NCBI GenBank assembly: GCA_001600055.1
Contig: BCIV01000012.1
Span: 124,474-188,473, forward strand
DNA length: 64,000 nt
DNA from: Filobasidium wieringae
Taxonomy: Eukaryota > Basidiomycota > Tremellomycetes > Filobasidiales > Filobasidiaceae
Direction of reading: 5' to 3'
Under the pieces are notes generated by a model. The model worked only from the letters and a program-made list of their open reading frames with translations. It made no database searches and was not told where the DNA came from. How positions within the stretch are numbered: position 1 is the stretch's first letter; each line of letters begins with the position of its first letter. Shown here piece after piece: positions 34,804 through 47,424 of this stretch. The translations under genes were made by a program, and so were the position numbers.

Positions 34804-36267
34804 TGTGCGAGCGGGCGAGCCGAGTAAAGGAGCGTGCGTGGACGAGGGGACGAATCATTATTTAGAGTGTGAAAATTTATTACAAGTGTATCTCTCATTC
34901 TTCTACTACTTTGACTGTTGACATTGTGAAAACTCGTCGAGCGGAAGGGCAGCCCTGTTTCATCTCTGTGAATGGAGTTGCCCGACTGATCACAGACGAA
35001 AACAAAAATAGATGCTTGACCTGAGTTCAACGTTCACACCCGTTGCTTTGAACTGTTCGGATTTCACTCTAAAACGCGTTCCTTCGCGACGCGTTGTTGA
35101 TGATCCTTCTCAGCATCCCAGGCACCCGGTGACCGGTGGGTGGTCTTTTGTTCTGCTCGGTATGAACGAAAGGTGGCGTTTCTCGAGCAGTCAGTGGCTG
35201 AGAGGGACGAGTGACTAGCCTCCCTGGTAACTGGCAGAAGGTAGGAGACGGCGGCGGCGACATGAACGGCTAGCGGGCAAATGCCCGAGGTTATTTACCA
35301 ATTGTAAACAAAACAGGAGAGTCAGAGTTTACGGTCAGAGGTAGAGGGGTGATACGGGATACGGGATACGGGTCGAGGGTGACTGTCAGTTGGCAGGATC
35401 ATACAACTACGATCGGGACTCTATGTTAGAGTTCTGTAGATTGATACCTGGAACGATCGAATCGACTGAGAAGTGGTCAATCAGCTAGTGCTGCTTAGAT
35501 CGTACTTGAACTCCACGACGTTCTCCGACTAGCTAGCGAGTTATTCCGCGGTGATCATTGAACGTTGAACATCAAGCGAATCAATAACATACACGACCTC
35601 GACTACATTCCCCGGTCCCTCGCTCCCTCGGTATGTCCACGAGAACAGAGACGAAACACATCCAATATAACTGAAACACTCCTCATCAAAGCCGCCAGGA
35701 CTGTGCTTCTGTCTCTCTTTCCTCTGCACGCACTCCATCAGATCAAAACGCAAATCGAAACTCAATCAACAGCCTAGCCTCATCCTGCACGACCTCCTCG
35801 ATTCGGCACACGCTGATCGGCTCAACGTGGTCAAAGGTAGATCATTCCGCAACTCCACGCTTACGGTCTGATGAGACCGTCGAGGTGCCGTTAAAGGGTG
35901 ATTCCGCTCCTTGGTCAAATCGCACGACTCGGCGTAAAATACAAATAAACACATCTACTACGGATTGGGACGAATTGCTTATAAGGACTGGAAGGGTCTT
36001 GGAGGCTCTTGGTCATATCATACTCTTTCCACGTACGGCTAGGAGAATCACATCAAGTCAATTTGTGGTCGATAGATGAGTTGAATTATCACGGTTCGAT
36101 GATCCTTCAAACCAACTAATCAATACTGTATCTCGTGAGTTCCACTGATATCTGCATACTCCTTTAGTACGCTATCCCGCAGCTGATCGTCTTGCCTTAT
36201 TCCTATCCCTCTGAACGCATGTCCCTACGTCAATTCCTCGCCCATATCAATCAGATAGCAGCACGAG
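34804..36267. other. 1.46 kb intergenic interval before the BEM2-like gene
   Basis: No gene was recognised; the longest frames are under 80 codons except those entering the next gene. It holds the phosphatase 3' UTR, a small GATACGG tandem repeat and the leader of the BEM2-like gene, including an upstream ATG at 36219. Confidence 0.4.
35351..35372 (+). repeat. Tandem repeat of GATACGG, three copies
   Basis: Three perfect head-to-tail 7-bp units followed by an extra G. Confidence 0.8.
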
Positions 36268-39200
36268 ATGCTCAGGAGAAACAAAACATCCCGTTCACCT
36301 CTCGTCGACCATGCTCCTACAAGCTCGAATTCAAACGGAGGTCCTTTAGATGGTACTTCGTCCTCCTCCTCATCCCCAACGACCACCACTGCAACACCCA
36401 TACCGACTGGACCTTATACAAGCACGTCACCTACGATCAACCTGACTCAACCTCCTTGGCCTGCGGAGAGCTCGAATTTGAAGGGTAATGCTGCTCCGGG
36501 ATTGACCAGCTCGGGTAGCTTCTATGGGTTGAATAGGTACTTGGGTGGGTCTGGGGAGAGCAAGGGATCGGCTTCAGGATCTGGATCTGGACCCTCTACT
36601 GGAAACGGAATGAACAACGGGAACGTACAGGGACAAGGGATCATCAGTACTTCCTCCTCGTCCTCTTCCGGCTGGAAATTCAGTTGGTTCGGTGGAGGTC
36701 AAAAGGCTAGAGAGAAAGAGAAAGGCAGGGAAAGAGAGAGGGAGAGGGAGAGGATAGGGTCCATCGATTCACTTAAACCACCGCTCCCGGAAAAAGGAAG
36801 GAGATCGCCTAAGATGTCGAAAGACGCTATAAGCGGACCTAGCAATTTCGTCCATCATCAATGTCTCTTGCCACAACAACCGCAGGGATTTTATTATCCT
36901 CAATCGCATAGTTCTTCACGTCAATTACTAGTCCCTTCGGAAACGCTCTCTCCAAAGAGTCCGGAGAGTCCCGGTCTTTACCCCTCTTTAGCTAGTTCGC
37001 CGGGGTCGAGTATGGGCGGACCTTCTTCCCCTGCAAGAGGATTTGGAAGAAGAGCGACAGTCGGAGCGAGTGAAGACAGAGAGGGGTATGGGGTGGGGAT
37101 GGGGGAGGTTCCTCCTGTTCCCCCTTTACCACCACGGAAAGACAGCTGGTCAGAGCTAGGGGTCGTGGATAGTCAGGTTCCGCCTAGGAGGAGTGAAAGT
37201 AGAAACGGGCTCTCCCCGCTTGGTTCTGTCGGTAAGAAACCGTGGAGCAGAAGTGTGGATGATTTCAGCAAGATCTTGGGATTGGAGAAGAAACCGAAGC
37301 ATAAGGTTCTGTTAGGCGGGTTCGGATCTTCCAAACAAGAGAAACACCTATCGGGAGTTTCGTCCTTGGGATCGCCTGCGTTACCGAGCAGTGCCAGTAT
37401 GATGTCCTTCCCACTCAAGTTGGGTGGAGAATCTTCGGCTAGTACGCCAACACAAAACCTCTCTTTCCGGCCTCACACACCTGTTGCTTCCGTTCCGATC
37501 GCTTCCGAAGCATCTATCCCGCTGAGCAAGAAGAAGTCGAGAGAGATTGTAGGACAGTTGACCAGGTCCATGACCAGGGAAAGCTTGAGTATGGGGAACG
37601 CGTTGGGTTTCGTCCTGGATTCCCCTACCGATGGCGCGAGGAGTACAAGCCTTACACCTGCTCAGATGGAAAAGGAGGAGCACGCTAGGAAGAAAGGACT
37701 GAGAAGGAAGACGAATTCGTTTAGTGGCAAGATGTTGTTAGACGTCGTCTCCTCCGCAAACTTGCTAAAAGGCGGGAGCAAAAGTACAAACACCACTCCG
37801 GACGAGAATCTACCGAGATCGCAGGAGAGAAAGGTGTCTGGCGGCAAAGGGCCTGGGAAAGCTTCTAGTCCACCTATGATGCTGTACGGGTTCGGCTCCA
37901 CCGAAAGAGACGGCCATAATAGCAAGTCAAGCGAGAGGGAGACGGGACACGCAAGGAGTCAGTCATTCAATATCCTAGGCGGGATTGGATTGGTAGGGAA
38001 ATCGGCGAGAGAGAGAAATCGATCTGGTAACATGTTTCTCAATTCGACAACCGACACGACTGCGGACACTGGAGGTATCGTAAGGACGCCATCTGGGAGT
38101 GATAAAAGGACGTCCCAGATGATTCACAAGGAAGGATTCTTACTGAAACATGCAGTAGGTGGTATCAGATCAGGCAGATCGGGTCGAGCGCCTTCTCCCA
38201 CCGTCATCAAAGGCTTAGGGGATGACTACTTCTCGTTCAAGACCAACCATGATACAGCGAAAGGGTGGAAGCCTCACAAAGCTGTTCTGAAAGGGGCGAA
38301 GCTACACTTTTATAAACCGCCTAGCGACAAGCGCGCCGCTATTGAGGGTCTCTTTCCTACAACCATTATCAGTGACGTGAGTAGACGCGCTTGAATTTCT
38401 CTTTCCGCGCGTGTGTCTGATAATAAGGCGATTTGATCAGTCCCCTGTCCTTGACTCACCTACTGGATCCTCTTCACCGAAAACGAACCGAAAACCGGTG
38501 CAGCGAGCGTTCTGGGGGACCACAAAGCATCCTGAACTGAAAATATGTCCGGAGTTCCCATCCGGCCATCCCTCTCGGATCGTCGAAGGATGTATCGAAG
38601 CTCTAGCGCATGAACTCGTATTTGCCACGCAATTCGATAGTGTCGAATCTTTGGCTGGCGATGAGCACGAGATGCGACCCTTCGAGCTGTTTGCGTGGTG
38701 TGTCTTGCTAAGCTACCGAGTCGACTCATCCCCTGACGTGCTATTTGGCGAACTCGACAAATGCCTGCAGAGAGCGATCGACCTGAACGCCTCCACACTG
38801 GAAGACCTTACCAATCGGCTGGAAATCCTGCTGACCCTCATTCAAACGCGCTTCGTTAGTGACTGCTTCGGTCCAGATGGTCGAATCTTGGAATCCCTTG
38901 AATCTCTACTACAAACCTGTGAACAGCTCCAAGGAGATGCGATATGGATGGTCATAGTGAAACTACGCCAACATTCGCGAGCTCAAGACGAGCCATTGGA
39001 AGACATTATGTCTCCTTCCCGTCAGGTCACGGAACTCGCCGAACACGATCTTTCGAATGTCTCTGTAGACCTGCTGACCGATGCGTTGAGCCGGTTGTAC
39101 CATCAACAATATGGTCTACTGGAGAAACGAATCCTGCAGGGCAAGGCAGGTCCAGACGAAATAGACGACTTGCTTTCCGTGAATCTGTTCTTTTTTGAGC

Positions 39201-42200
39201 AGTCTCTCTTCAACAGGTTGAGTGCGTGGGTATTGGAAGATCTTCTTCATGGAGAAAAGACACCTTCATTGGATGATCGCACGGCAAGACTTGAAAGATG
39301 GGTCGCCATAGCGGAAGGCTGTCAGCAGCAAAATAACATTGCAGCTTTTGTGGCAATCGCTCAAGCTCTATATAGTCTCCCGGTTCTTCGATTATCCGGC
39401 TTGTGGAAACAACTTCCAGCGAGATCTAAGAGAGTTATCGGGAGCTGGCAAGCTCTTGCGAGCGGTCAAGAATCGGGTTCGTTACCTTTTCACTCTCCCA
39501 CCTACTCTGCTAGTGGGGAAACGGGGAACGTCCTGCCTTACTTAGGCACTAAGGCTCCTCGTTTCAAATCATCCCCAACCATGCACGCTTGTTTGCCCGA
39601 TTGGAAGGTGGTTGCGCATGCTTTCCAGTCGATCGGCGAGTATTGTGGCTCGGACAACTCTTTCGAAATCGATGCCTTGGATATACTTCTAAAACAAAAG
39701 ATTTTGGGGACGGTAGAAAGATCGACAACTGGGCATCAATGGATGGAGGTCTCTTGCCAAATCCAGCCTCCTATTCCAGCCAAAGCCTCAAGCCGATCGT
39801 GGTCCAAAGCGGAAGGCAGAAACCGGACTGCTATACAACCGTTGTTGTTCGTGCATCCATTGCCAATTTCTTCTTTGGCAGACGATGTCGAAAGTGCGCC
39901 GGATGTTGTTATGAGTCCCATCTTGGAGACCAGAACAGCAAAGCTAAATGCTTCCGCATTGTCGCCTCGACCAAGCATTCGATCCGCTCGTCGAGCTTCG
40001 CTTCCCAGTAGACCAACTAGTTGCATTGAGAATTCTTCGCTCAAGAGTCACGAACTAGAAGCCTCTCGCAGCGATACTCTAGGTACTGCCATTCGTGGAA
40101 TCCGTGGCCAGTTGCGCAATGCTACGATAAGGATCACCGAAGAGATTGAATTGCAGCTAGTAGAGACAGACGGGTCTTCGCCAAGCCATAGAACCTCCAT
40201 GTATACCGAGACCACAATCTCCAGGAGACCAAGTCAAATCAGGACGAGTATCGCTTTGAAAAGGCAAAGTATAGCTTCCACATCAAACGGACGATTAGCA
40301 GTGACGATCAAATCTGCCTCGACCGAGAGATTAGTAGATGTCTTGGTTTGCGGTATTGAAGGTGATAGTCTCGGTGCAGATGATAACGGACAATTGCCAT
40401 TGCACGTTGGTGCTGGCCGAAAATTCGCTTTAGACCTCATTTACTACCGGCAAGTCTTTTTCGCTTCATATCGGACATTCATGGAACCGTCAATTTTGTT
40501 CGAGGTAAATGTCAAACCAGAGGTTCGTTTTGAGATCGAGCTGACCTGAACCACTCTGATAGTATCTGCGAAAGAGATTCTATCGTGCTAAGGACGCACA
40601 TTGTTTTGAAAGCGACGACATCCCCAGTGCAGCACTGCAATGGCTCATGGGTTCGACTGAAACGACGAAGGAATTCAAAGGTTCATCTGCGCTCGCTCGA
40701 TACATACGCATGCGTGTGGTAGAACTACTCGGCATTTGGCTGAAGACCGGAAACATGGTCGAGGATCTTTTAGATGATGCCGATCTTCTTAGCCGTATGC
40801 AGAATTTTGTGTTAGAATCGCACTGCGACAACCTTAGTACGCGAACAGCGGACGAGCAATCCGTTATTCTGCAGATCAAGCAATGGTGGCAGGAGCTTGT
40901 GCACAAGCTTGTAACTGCTCATGCTCAGCCAGAACTCAGCATGCCGGAGCATGCTACAGCAGCTCCGGACTGGAGCAATCATCCAGCTGATCTGTCTTTA
41001 CCAGAAAATGGGGACGGACTCCTTTTTGTCTTGGAAGGATTTGGCAATGCAATTTTCGCTCCGATACGGCCTTTCGTACGTCTCTGATGGTTTCATTTCA
41101 ATCGTTACCTGCATGCTGATTGGAAGCCTTTACTAAACGGTAGGACCTACATACGGCTTGTACTATCATCCAGCGCCACTCGAAGGATCCTCTTGCTTGG
41201 TACTCATGTGACGCACAGTCTAGACGCAACAGGGCCGAGAGGCATCTTATCGAAATAACTTCTCCAAATCAGCATTTCCGCCAACGCTTGGGGGCCCCAA
41301 CCAGAGGTGCTCAACCTTACTTCAGGTCCCTACCTTCAACAGTACAGAAGGCGTTTGAGCAGTTTGACGCAGTAAAGAGGTGGCTCATTCGTGGCTTGAC
41401 CAGCTCCGATACCTCAAACGCTCAACGCGTGTCTATCTTGAATTCTATGCTGGAAGCTTTGGGTAGAGCAAATCGTCCAGAATACTCTGATAGACTAGAT
41501 AAAAGGGCTTCTATCGCTTCGTTAGCCGCTGCCATGAGCGGCTCAAACTCTACCGTAACGGTGCCCAGTTTTGCAGCCTCCGTCATCTGTGAAACGCTGC
41601 TGCACCCGTCTTGCAGACTTCAACCGCAGGTATGGCTGGAAGCTTCAAGAACGCTGCACGGCAGACCCGATGACTTAGCTGTGCTGCTAAACTCGGCAAC
41701 GTTGCGATTTGCGACCATATCTACCGCGACGGGAACGCCCGACCTAGGTATATTACCGATGTCAAGATTCGACTCAAAAAGCTCGTACTGACGACCTTTT
41801 ATAGCTTGGTTGATCAGGTCGCTTGCCGAGGTCGTATGGAGTTTCCCAGACAGTCAGGACTTTATGGTAGATTTTGAGAAACAGCGGTGAGCACGGTTCC
41901 AAAAGCGAATGATGCAGCGAACTCATAGCAAAAGTGTTCAGTCACCTCGTCGATATCATCAACATCGCTTCTTCCAGCTACAGCACGCAGAATATGGAAG
42001 ACATAAACTTGGCGACGCTAGACCTAGAGACCTTGATCCGCAATACTACGAGCATAGATTTCACTTCCGAGACCTTCCTTCGTCCAACTGGCTTCGATCT
42101 CACTCTGCATGAGACTTTCTTCGGGCGTTTGATCAGTGAGGAAGCTACGAAACAGGACCGCGAGAAACAAACAGTAGTGACACTCCTTCGGAGCCGTGGA

Positions 42201-43714
42201 GAGGCGAAAGCTAGGGTGGCATATAAGGAGATGGAACTAAACGCGATCATGAGCAAGAGCACTTATCAGAAACCTATCAAGGCTAAGAAACACGCTAGTG
42301 ACGCTTTCTGGTGGACGCGACCGCTCTCGAGTCCGACCAACCAGTTGACAGCGAGTTTGTCACAAGGTCTTCCCCGATCTCCTAGAAGCCTGGAATTTAA
42401 AACACCAAAGGAGTCGACATTGACGCTCAATCTAGCCGGTTGTAACGCGAAAACGATGTCTTCCGCGGTCCGATCGTTTGTATTCGAAATCTCTACGCCG
42501 GAAGGTCTCCGGCATATCGTTCAAGCGAAGGACCGTCAGGAGTTGGACAGTTGGATCGATACTATTAACAAAGCATCGGAGATGGCTATGATCCGGCGAA
42601 AAACTTTCGTCGCGCCTACGATTGTCGAGGTCGCAGAACCATTACCGAGCTCGATCGCTACAGGTAAGTAACCTTCTGTGAGATATAGTTCAACAGATTG
42701 ATAATGGGAGGTGATTCTACTCTAGTCCCACGCTTGACGCTCGAAGAGGAACTTGACCGGAACTATGGCATGTACCGGTCGGCAGACGCGATCCCGCGAG
42801 GAGCTGAAGCTTGTATGGAAGAAATCGAAAGAAGAGCGTTGATGGAGCCAGGGTAACGAGCTTCCTTATCACCGATAAGAGATACGAATGCTTACGTGGA
42901 GTTTCATCCAGATTATACCGTATTCCGGGTTCATCAAGCAGGGTCGACGCCTTATTAAGGTCTCTCGTTGCTGGTAAGCGCGCCGCTCCAAGCTTTCCCG
43001 CGATAGCGCGACCTGAACTGAAACGCTTGGTTACAAAGATGAAATCCCTGATCTATCAGCTAGCCAATTCCTAGATCCTAGTACAATTACTTCGGCGTTG
43101 AAGAAATGGTTGGCTTTGCTGCCGGAATCGGTTGTTACAGATAAATGTTATGACGATTTTATTCTTGCTGAGAGTACGTTCCGTTGAAGAGAGTGTCGTC
43201 TTGACGATTGATGCTAATGCGTTGTCGCCGTAGAAATTTCTGAACGGAACGACCGACTCTATGCTATCCGAGGTATCATCTGGTCCTTACCCCCGGCCAA
43301 CTTTGCGCTTCTCAAACGGATTATCCATCATCTTGATCTGGTCAATGATCACGAAGAAGAGAATCAAATGACTCCGCGAAACTTGGCTACCTGCTTGGCT
43401 CCTACTTTGTTTTTCCCCTCGCGGTCTTATGGAGGCCGAGCAGCGGCAATGACTAGTATCGGCCATGCTATAAATCTGATCGACGTGAGTTGGAAGGCGA
43501 TACTGGATGAGAAGTCCCAAGTACTGATTGAGGCTTGGTACGATAGACGATGATCTGCCAGAAATTCTGGCTTTTCAACGATTTCGAAACGGCAGATGGG
43601 ATCACCAGCGCGCCTTCCTCCCCCATGCCCGTCACGGACGGGTTCGATACTCCTATGGAAACTCCTTTCCTGCTGGTTCAGGGGGATACTGTTGAAGAGT
43701 TGATAACCAACTGA
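36268..43714 (+). CDS. BEM2: Bem2-like multidomain RhoGAP (PH, RasGEF-N-like, PH, RhoGAP), about 2,300 aa
   Basis: The first exon (36268 to about 38379) encodes about 600 disordered residues and then the start of a PH domain (MIHKEGFLLKHAVGG ... GWKPHKAVLKGAKLHFYKPP). The second (about 38439 to 40505) carries ELFAWCVLLSYRV and a long helical region, ending in FFASYRTFMEPSILFEYLRKRF, the RasGEF N-terminal motif. Later exons contain WLIRGLTSSDT.AQRVSILNSMLEAL, typical of the RasGEF/Bem2 helical core. A second PH ends at RHIVQAKDRQELDSWIDTIN. The C-terminal RhoGAP has the arginine finger in GLYRIPGSSSRVDAL, then LALLPESVV, PPANFALLKRIIHHLDLV and MTPRNLATCLAPTLF. This order is that of yeast Bem2, a GAP for Rho1/Cdc42 needed for bud emergence. 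A late 45-nt intron leads to the acidic end, EELITN. Intermediate exon edges are approximate. Confidence 0.85.
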
Positions 43715-44130
43715 AACGAAAATGAACGCAAAGAAACACGACGAGAACCCGGAGAACAATGCTGTATATATTAACGATCTGAACACGCGACACGACCTTT
43801 TATGGGCACGAAAGTTATACGCCTAGCTGAATGATTAGCTCTTCGCTTTTTGTATCTATATGTTTTAAAGCTTGTATGGGATGTATATAGATTCATGAGT
43901 ATACTCCAAGTACTCTAACAATGGATGGTAGATGGTAGGTAGGACTATCGATGCGCTCCAAGACACCGCGCTTTTGCTTGGTACAACCTCACAATCAAAA
44001 CAAACAAACGGGAGTAGATTGTCGTTCAACACTGAAGACAATTCGACTCTGATCGCGGGTTTCGGATTTCTATTGATCTCGTCGTTGTAATTCGCAGATA
44101 ACTCCTTGTTTCCATAACACTAACACTCAC
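43715..44130. other. 416 bp intergenic interval, BEM2-like to CDC20
   Basis: No gene was seen. It is A/T-rich near 43,840-43,900, and a leader rich in CAA/ACA precedes the CDC20 start. Confidence 0.4.
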
Positions 44131-46406
44131 ATGGCTACCAAGACTCCTTCAAAGCAATACTCAAGACCTCAGAGCAAACCTGGTACTCCTTCTCGAGCTG
44201 GCTTTGACGGAGCTTCGTCGCGTTACGCCAATATCACAATGGATACTACTATGGGAGGCGGTGGAAAGGGGGACATGTTGGTTCAAACTATGATCATTGG
44301 ATTGTCATAGAACGATTTCTGACCGAAGGTTGCCGCTTCTTTTGCCGTTTTTCAAATTCTTAGGACTAATCCGTTCATCACTAAAACTGCGTCTTCTCCA
44401 CTCAAACGTCCTCCTTCACGTCCAGGATCGGCCATGTCAGGAAATAGCCGATCAGGCTTGGGAATCGGAGGAGGATCTATGGATATCGTAGGAGATAGGG
44501 ACGATGGGATGACAGAAAGAGGTCGAGATCGGAATACTGAAGCTTTTGGAGGAGGATCAGGAGGGATGAAGTTCTCGACTGGCCGAAATGTAAGCACCGT
44601 GATATGCTCTTTTACAATGAAAGCCGATAGTCTGACGTGGTCGGTATATAGCTCGACAGATTCATCCCTTCTCGCTCCTCTTCTGCCGATCCATCATTAG
44701 TCAACTCGACCAATGGAGGAGATGCCTCCGCCTTCTCGATGTCCGGCGATGACGACTACCTGAACAATCTCTCCCTTGCATCCGGTACATCAGACGCTCA
44801 ACCCGGAGCTCCTCATACCCGTATCCTTTCTTTCGCCGCCGCACCTCCCTCAGCATCTTCCCACAATCCCCACGCCTCATCTCACCTCTCACTCTCTCGT
44901 CAGTACGCCAAGAATGGCCCAAAGGCTGCAGGTCCTTCGGCTGCTGCGGTAGCAGCGAAATCCCGGAAATTACCTCAAGCCCCTGATAGAGTTTTGGATG
45001 CTCCGGGATTCGCGGACGATTACTATTTGAACCTCATCAGTTGGAGTTGCACAAACAAGGTCGCGATCGCTTTAGGAGATACGGCTTACATCTGGAACGC
45101 CGATACGGGGGATGTGGTCGGATTACATAAGTCGTAAGTGACATGGCAGGGGTTTGTTGACTTGAACTAATGCCTGTAAACAGGCAAGCGGAACTTCCTC
45201 AGATAACTTCCCTGTCGTGGGCTCTAGATGGATCGTATCTTGCGGTAGGAAATGAGGATGGGAACGTAGAGATCTGGGACGTCGACACGTCAAAACGAAT
45301 GAGAAACATGACGGGACATATGGTCAGTGTTGTCATCTATCACTGCTTTGCTTCCATTTGACGAGTGAGGTTGTTTCCATCTGCAGGCACGAGTCCCTTC
45401 TCTATCGTGGAACGGCTCAGTCGTCTCTTCAGGGTGTAGAGATGGGACCATTTGGCATCATGATGTGAGGGTACAAAACCACAAAGTGCAGGAGTTGAAG
45501 GGTCATAACGCTGAGGTGAGGCATGCAGCCTACGAGCCGCGGCTGAGCCTTACTGACTGGTGGTTCTCAGGTTTGTGGTCTGGCTTGGAGAAGCGATGGT
45601 CAGTTCTTGGCATCGGGAGGAAACGACAATGTTGTTAACTGCTGGGAGTGAGTTCTGCCATTGAGAGACTTTTCCCTCCTTGAAACTCATGGCTTTGTGA
45701 CAACAGCGGTCGCATTGGTCAGTCTATTTTGGGCGGAGAGGATAGCATGCCTGCTGTAGGACCAAAGTGGCAGAAACACAATCACACTGCAGCTGTAAAG
45801 GTAAGGCTTCGGACGAGGCAGGCTTGAGCGGCACATGAAGACTAATCACAATTTTATAGGCCCTCGCTTGGTGCCCATGGCAAAGCAGTCTACTCGCGAC
45901 AGGAGGGGGAACCAGTGATCAGACTATTCATTTCTGGTAAGCTAGAAGATCGGCTATAGATTCGGCCTGTATCTTACAGTTCAGACGCAGGTCTTCCACC
46001 ACCGGAGCGAGATTGTCGTCGTTACCTACGACATCGCAAGTGACGGGACTTGTATGGTCAAGCCATACGAAGGAAATCGTTTCTACTCATGGTTATCCCG
46101 ACAACCACTATACCTTGTGGTCCTATCCAGGGCTTTCAAAGATTCACGAAGTCACGGGCGCGCATGACAAGCGTATTCTTGGAAGCTCTGTAAGCCCGGA
46201 CGGATGTACTGTAGTGACGGGGGCTGCGGACGAAAGTTTGAAGGTACATCACATCAAGTTTGACTTGGCGTAGAGTTGTGCACTGATAGAGCACTATTTC
46301 GCAGTTCTGGAGGTTGTGGGAACCCAAAGCTGCCAAGGGCAAGGTCAGCGAAAGGGACGAGAACGGCGCGCTGCGTGGCAAATCGAGCGTCAGCATGTGG
46401 CGCTAA
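44131..46406 (+). CDS. CDC20: Cdc20/Slp1 WD40 activator of the anaphase-promoting complex
   Basis: The start ATG at 44131 opens [20 protein letters not shown]. The first intron joins GGGKGDM to [18 protein letters not shown]-box-like DRFIPSRS follows a FSTGRN donor exon. Next comes the hallmark linker [25 protein letters not shown], which matches Cdc20 rather than Cdh1. Seven WD40 blades follow ([107 protein letters not shown]). The C-terminus ends in a free Arg (SMWR), compatible with tail docking on APC/C. Cdc20 presents securin and cyclin B to APC/C and is the target of the spindle checkpoint. At least nine exons; the last intron separates ESLK from FWRLW. Confidence 0.93.
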
Positions 46407-46939
46407 ACGGACCGAACTGCAATTTGTAAAACGAGGGACGAGTGCGACCGAGCCAGTCGATCACAGTGTATCTTCTTCTTGATGTATTACAGAATAGTGT
46501 CGATGATGCGAGCATGCTTGGCTCGCTCAGCTGTGCAGCAGTCACTAAGCGATCGCGCATGACCAATTGCCATTACCGTCGCTGAAATTTTGGCAATGCG
46601 CTGAGAATGTCCCCGCCGATACAACGAACCGAAGACAATCGGAAGAAATGAGGTAATCCTTGCATCGATGTTGGCACAACCGTGAGGATAGTCCGAAGCG
46701 CAAGGCGTAGCGATCAGTTGGGAACAGGAGACTCCGGACAGCCCGTTTATGCGCCGTTGATGGTTCGCGATCATCAATTGCTGGTGTGGCTTGGTAGCAT
46801 GTATACCTAACACTTTCATGTTACGTGAACAGACTGCGATAGAAGTCCAGCTGGCGATCTACCTACACCTTTGATCTTTGTGCACTTGAAAGTGTTCAAT
46901 TCAAAAAAAAGAAAAGGGGGAAGACTGGACAAAAATAAC
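46407..46939. other. 533 bp interval between CDC20 and the tRNA gene
   Basis: No coding feature was seen. An A-rich/G run at about 46,901-46,935 sits just downstream of the tRNA 3' end. It reads as a T-run (TTTTTATT-like and TTTTTTTTG) on the tRNA strand and could serve as the RNA polymerase III terminator. Confidence 0.4.
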
Positions 46940-47024
46940 TACTTCCTGCCGGGTTCGAACCGGCGACCGTATGCGACCAACAATTAATGTTAAGCATACG
47001 CGCTACCAACTGCGCCAAAGAAGC
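46940..47024 (-). tRNA. tRNA-Val(AAC) with a 12-nt intron
   Basis: On the minus strand the 5' acceptor GCTTCTT pairs with AGGAAGT (two G-U pairs), with discriminator A. The D arm is GCGC-AGTTGGTA-GCGC. The anticodon stem TATGC/GCATA closes a loop TTAACA...C with anticodon AAC at 34-36, interrupted after position 37 by TTAATTGTTGGT, the canonical intron site. The T arm is GCCGG-TTCGAAC-CCGGC. The mature length is 73 nt before CCA. The TTAACA loop matches yeast tRNA-Val(AAC). A and B boxes (TGGCGCAGTTGG, GGTTCGAAC) are present. Confidence 0.88.
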
Positions 47025-47424
47025 AATCGATGTCTATCGATTCGTATCAACAAATATAAAGTAATAGTCAACTTCCCCTCTCGATCGACTTGGAGTGCAA
47101 CTCTACAATCGGATGCGTTTTGCTATCTCATCAAGTAAGATATCATGGATTTACATCTGCACCTTCCCAAATATTTCATACATGAGTCTAGATAGCCTAA
47201 GTCGAATTGAATAATGTAGGTATGTGTTCGTAAGTTGGGGAGAAAACTCGTTATCATGCGCGTTGGCTGGTGGTCTTCGCTGTTTTGCCGGAACCGCTTC
47301 TGCCGGTGCTTTCGTTTCGTTGCGCAGTCTGCGACTTCTTCGGAGGTCTACCGCAAGGGAAAGGGATGTCGAATGAGATGCTCATTTGCTCAAGGCTGAG
47401 AGAAGGAATATCACAGATCAGAGA
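47025..47424. other. 400 bp interval between tRNA and TPR/CCCH gene
   Basis: No gene was seen. It holds the tRNA upstream flank and the 3' UTR of the minus-strand TPR/CCCH gene. A short plus-strand frame here has no recognisable content. Confidence 0.4.

Noticed and set aside
46940..47024. Reading the tRNA as elongator Met (CAT)
   Set aside because: CAT would fall outside positions 34-36. The stem TATGC/GCATA and canonical intron site fix the anticodon as AAC.
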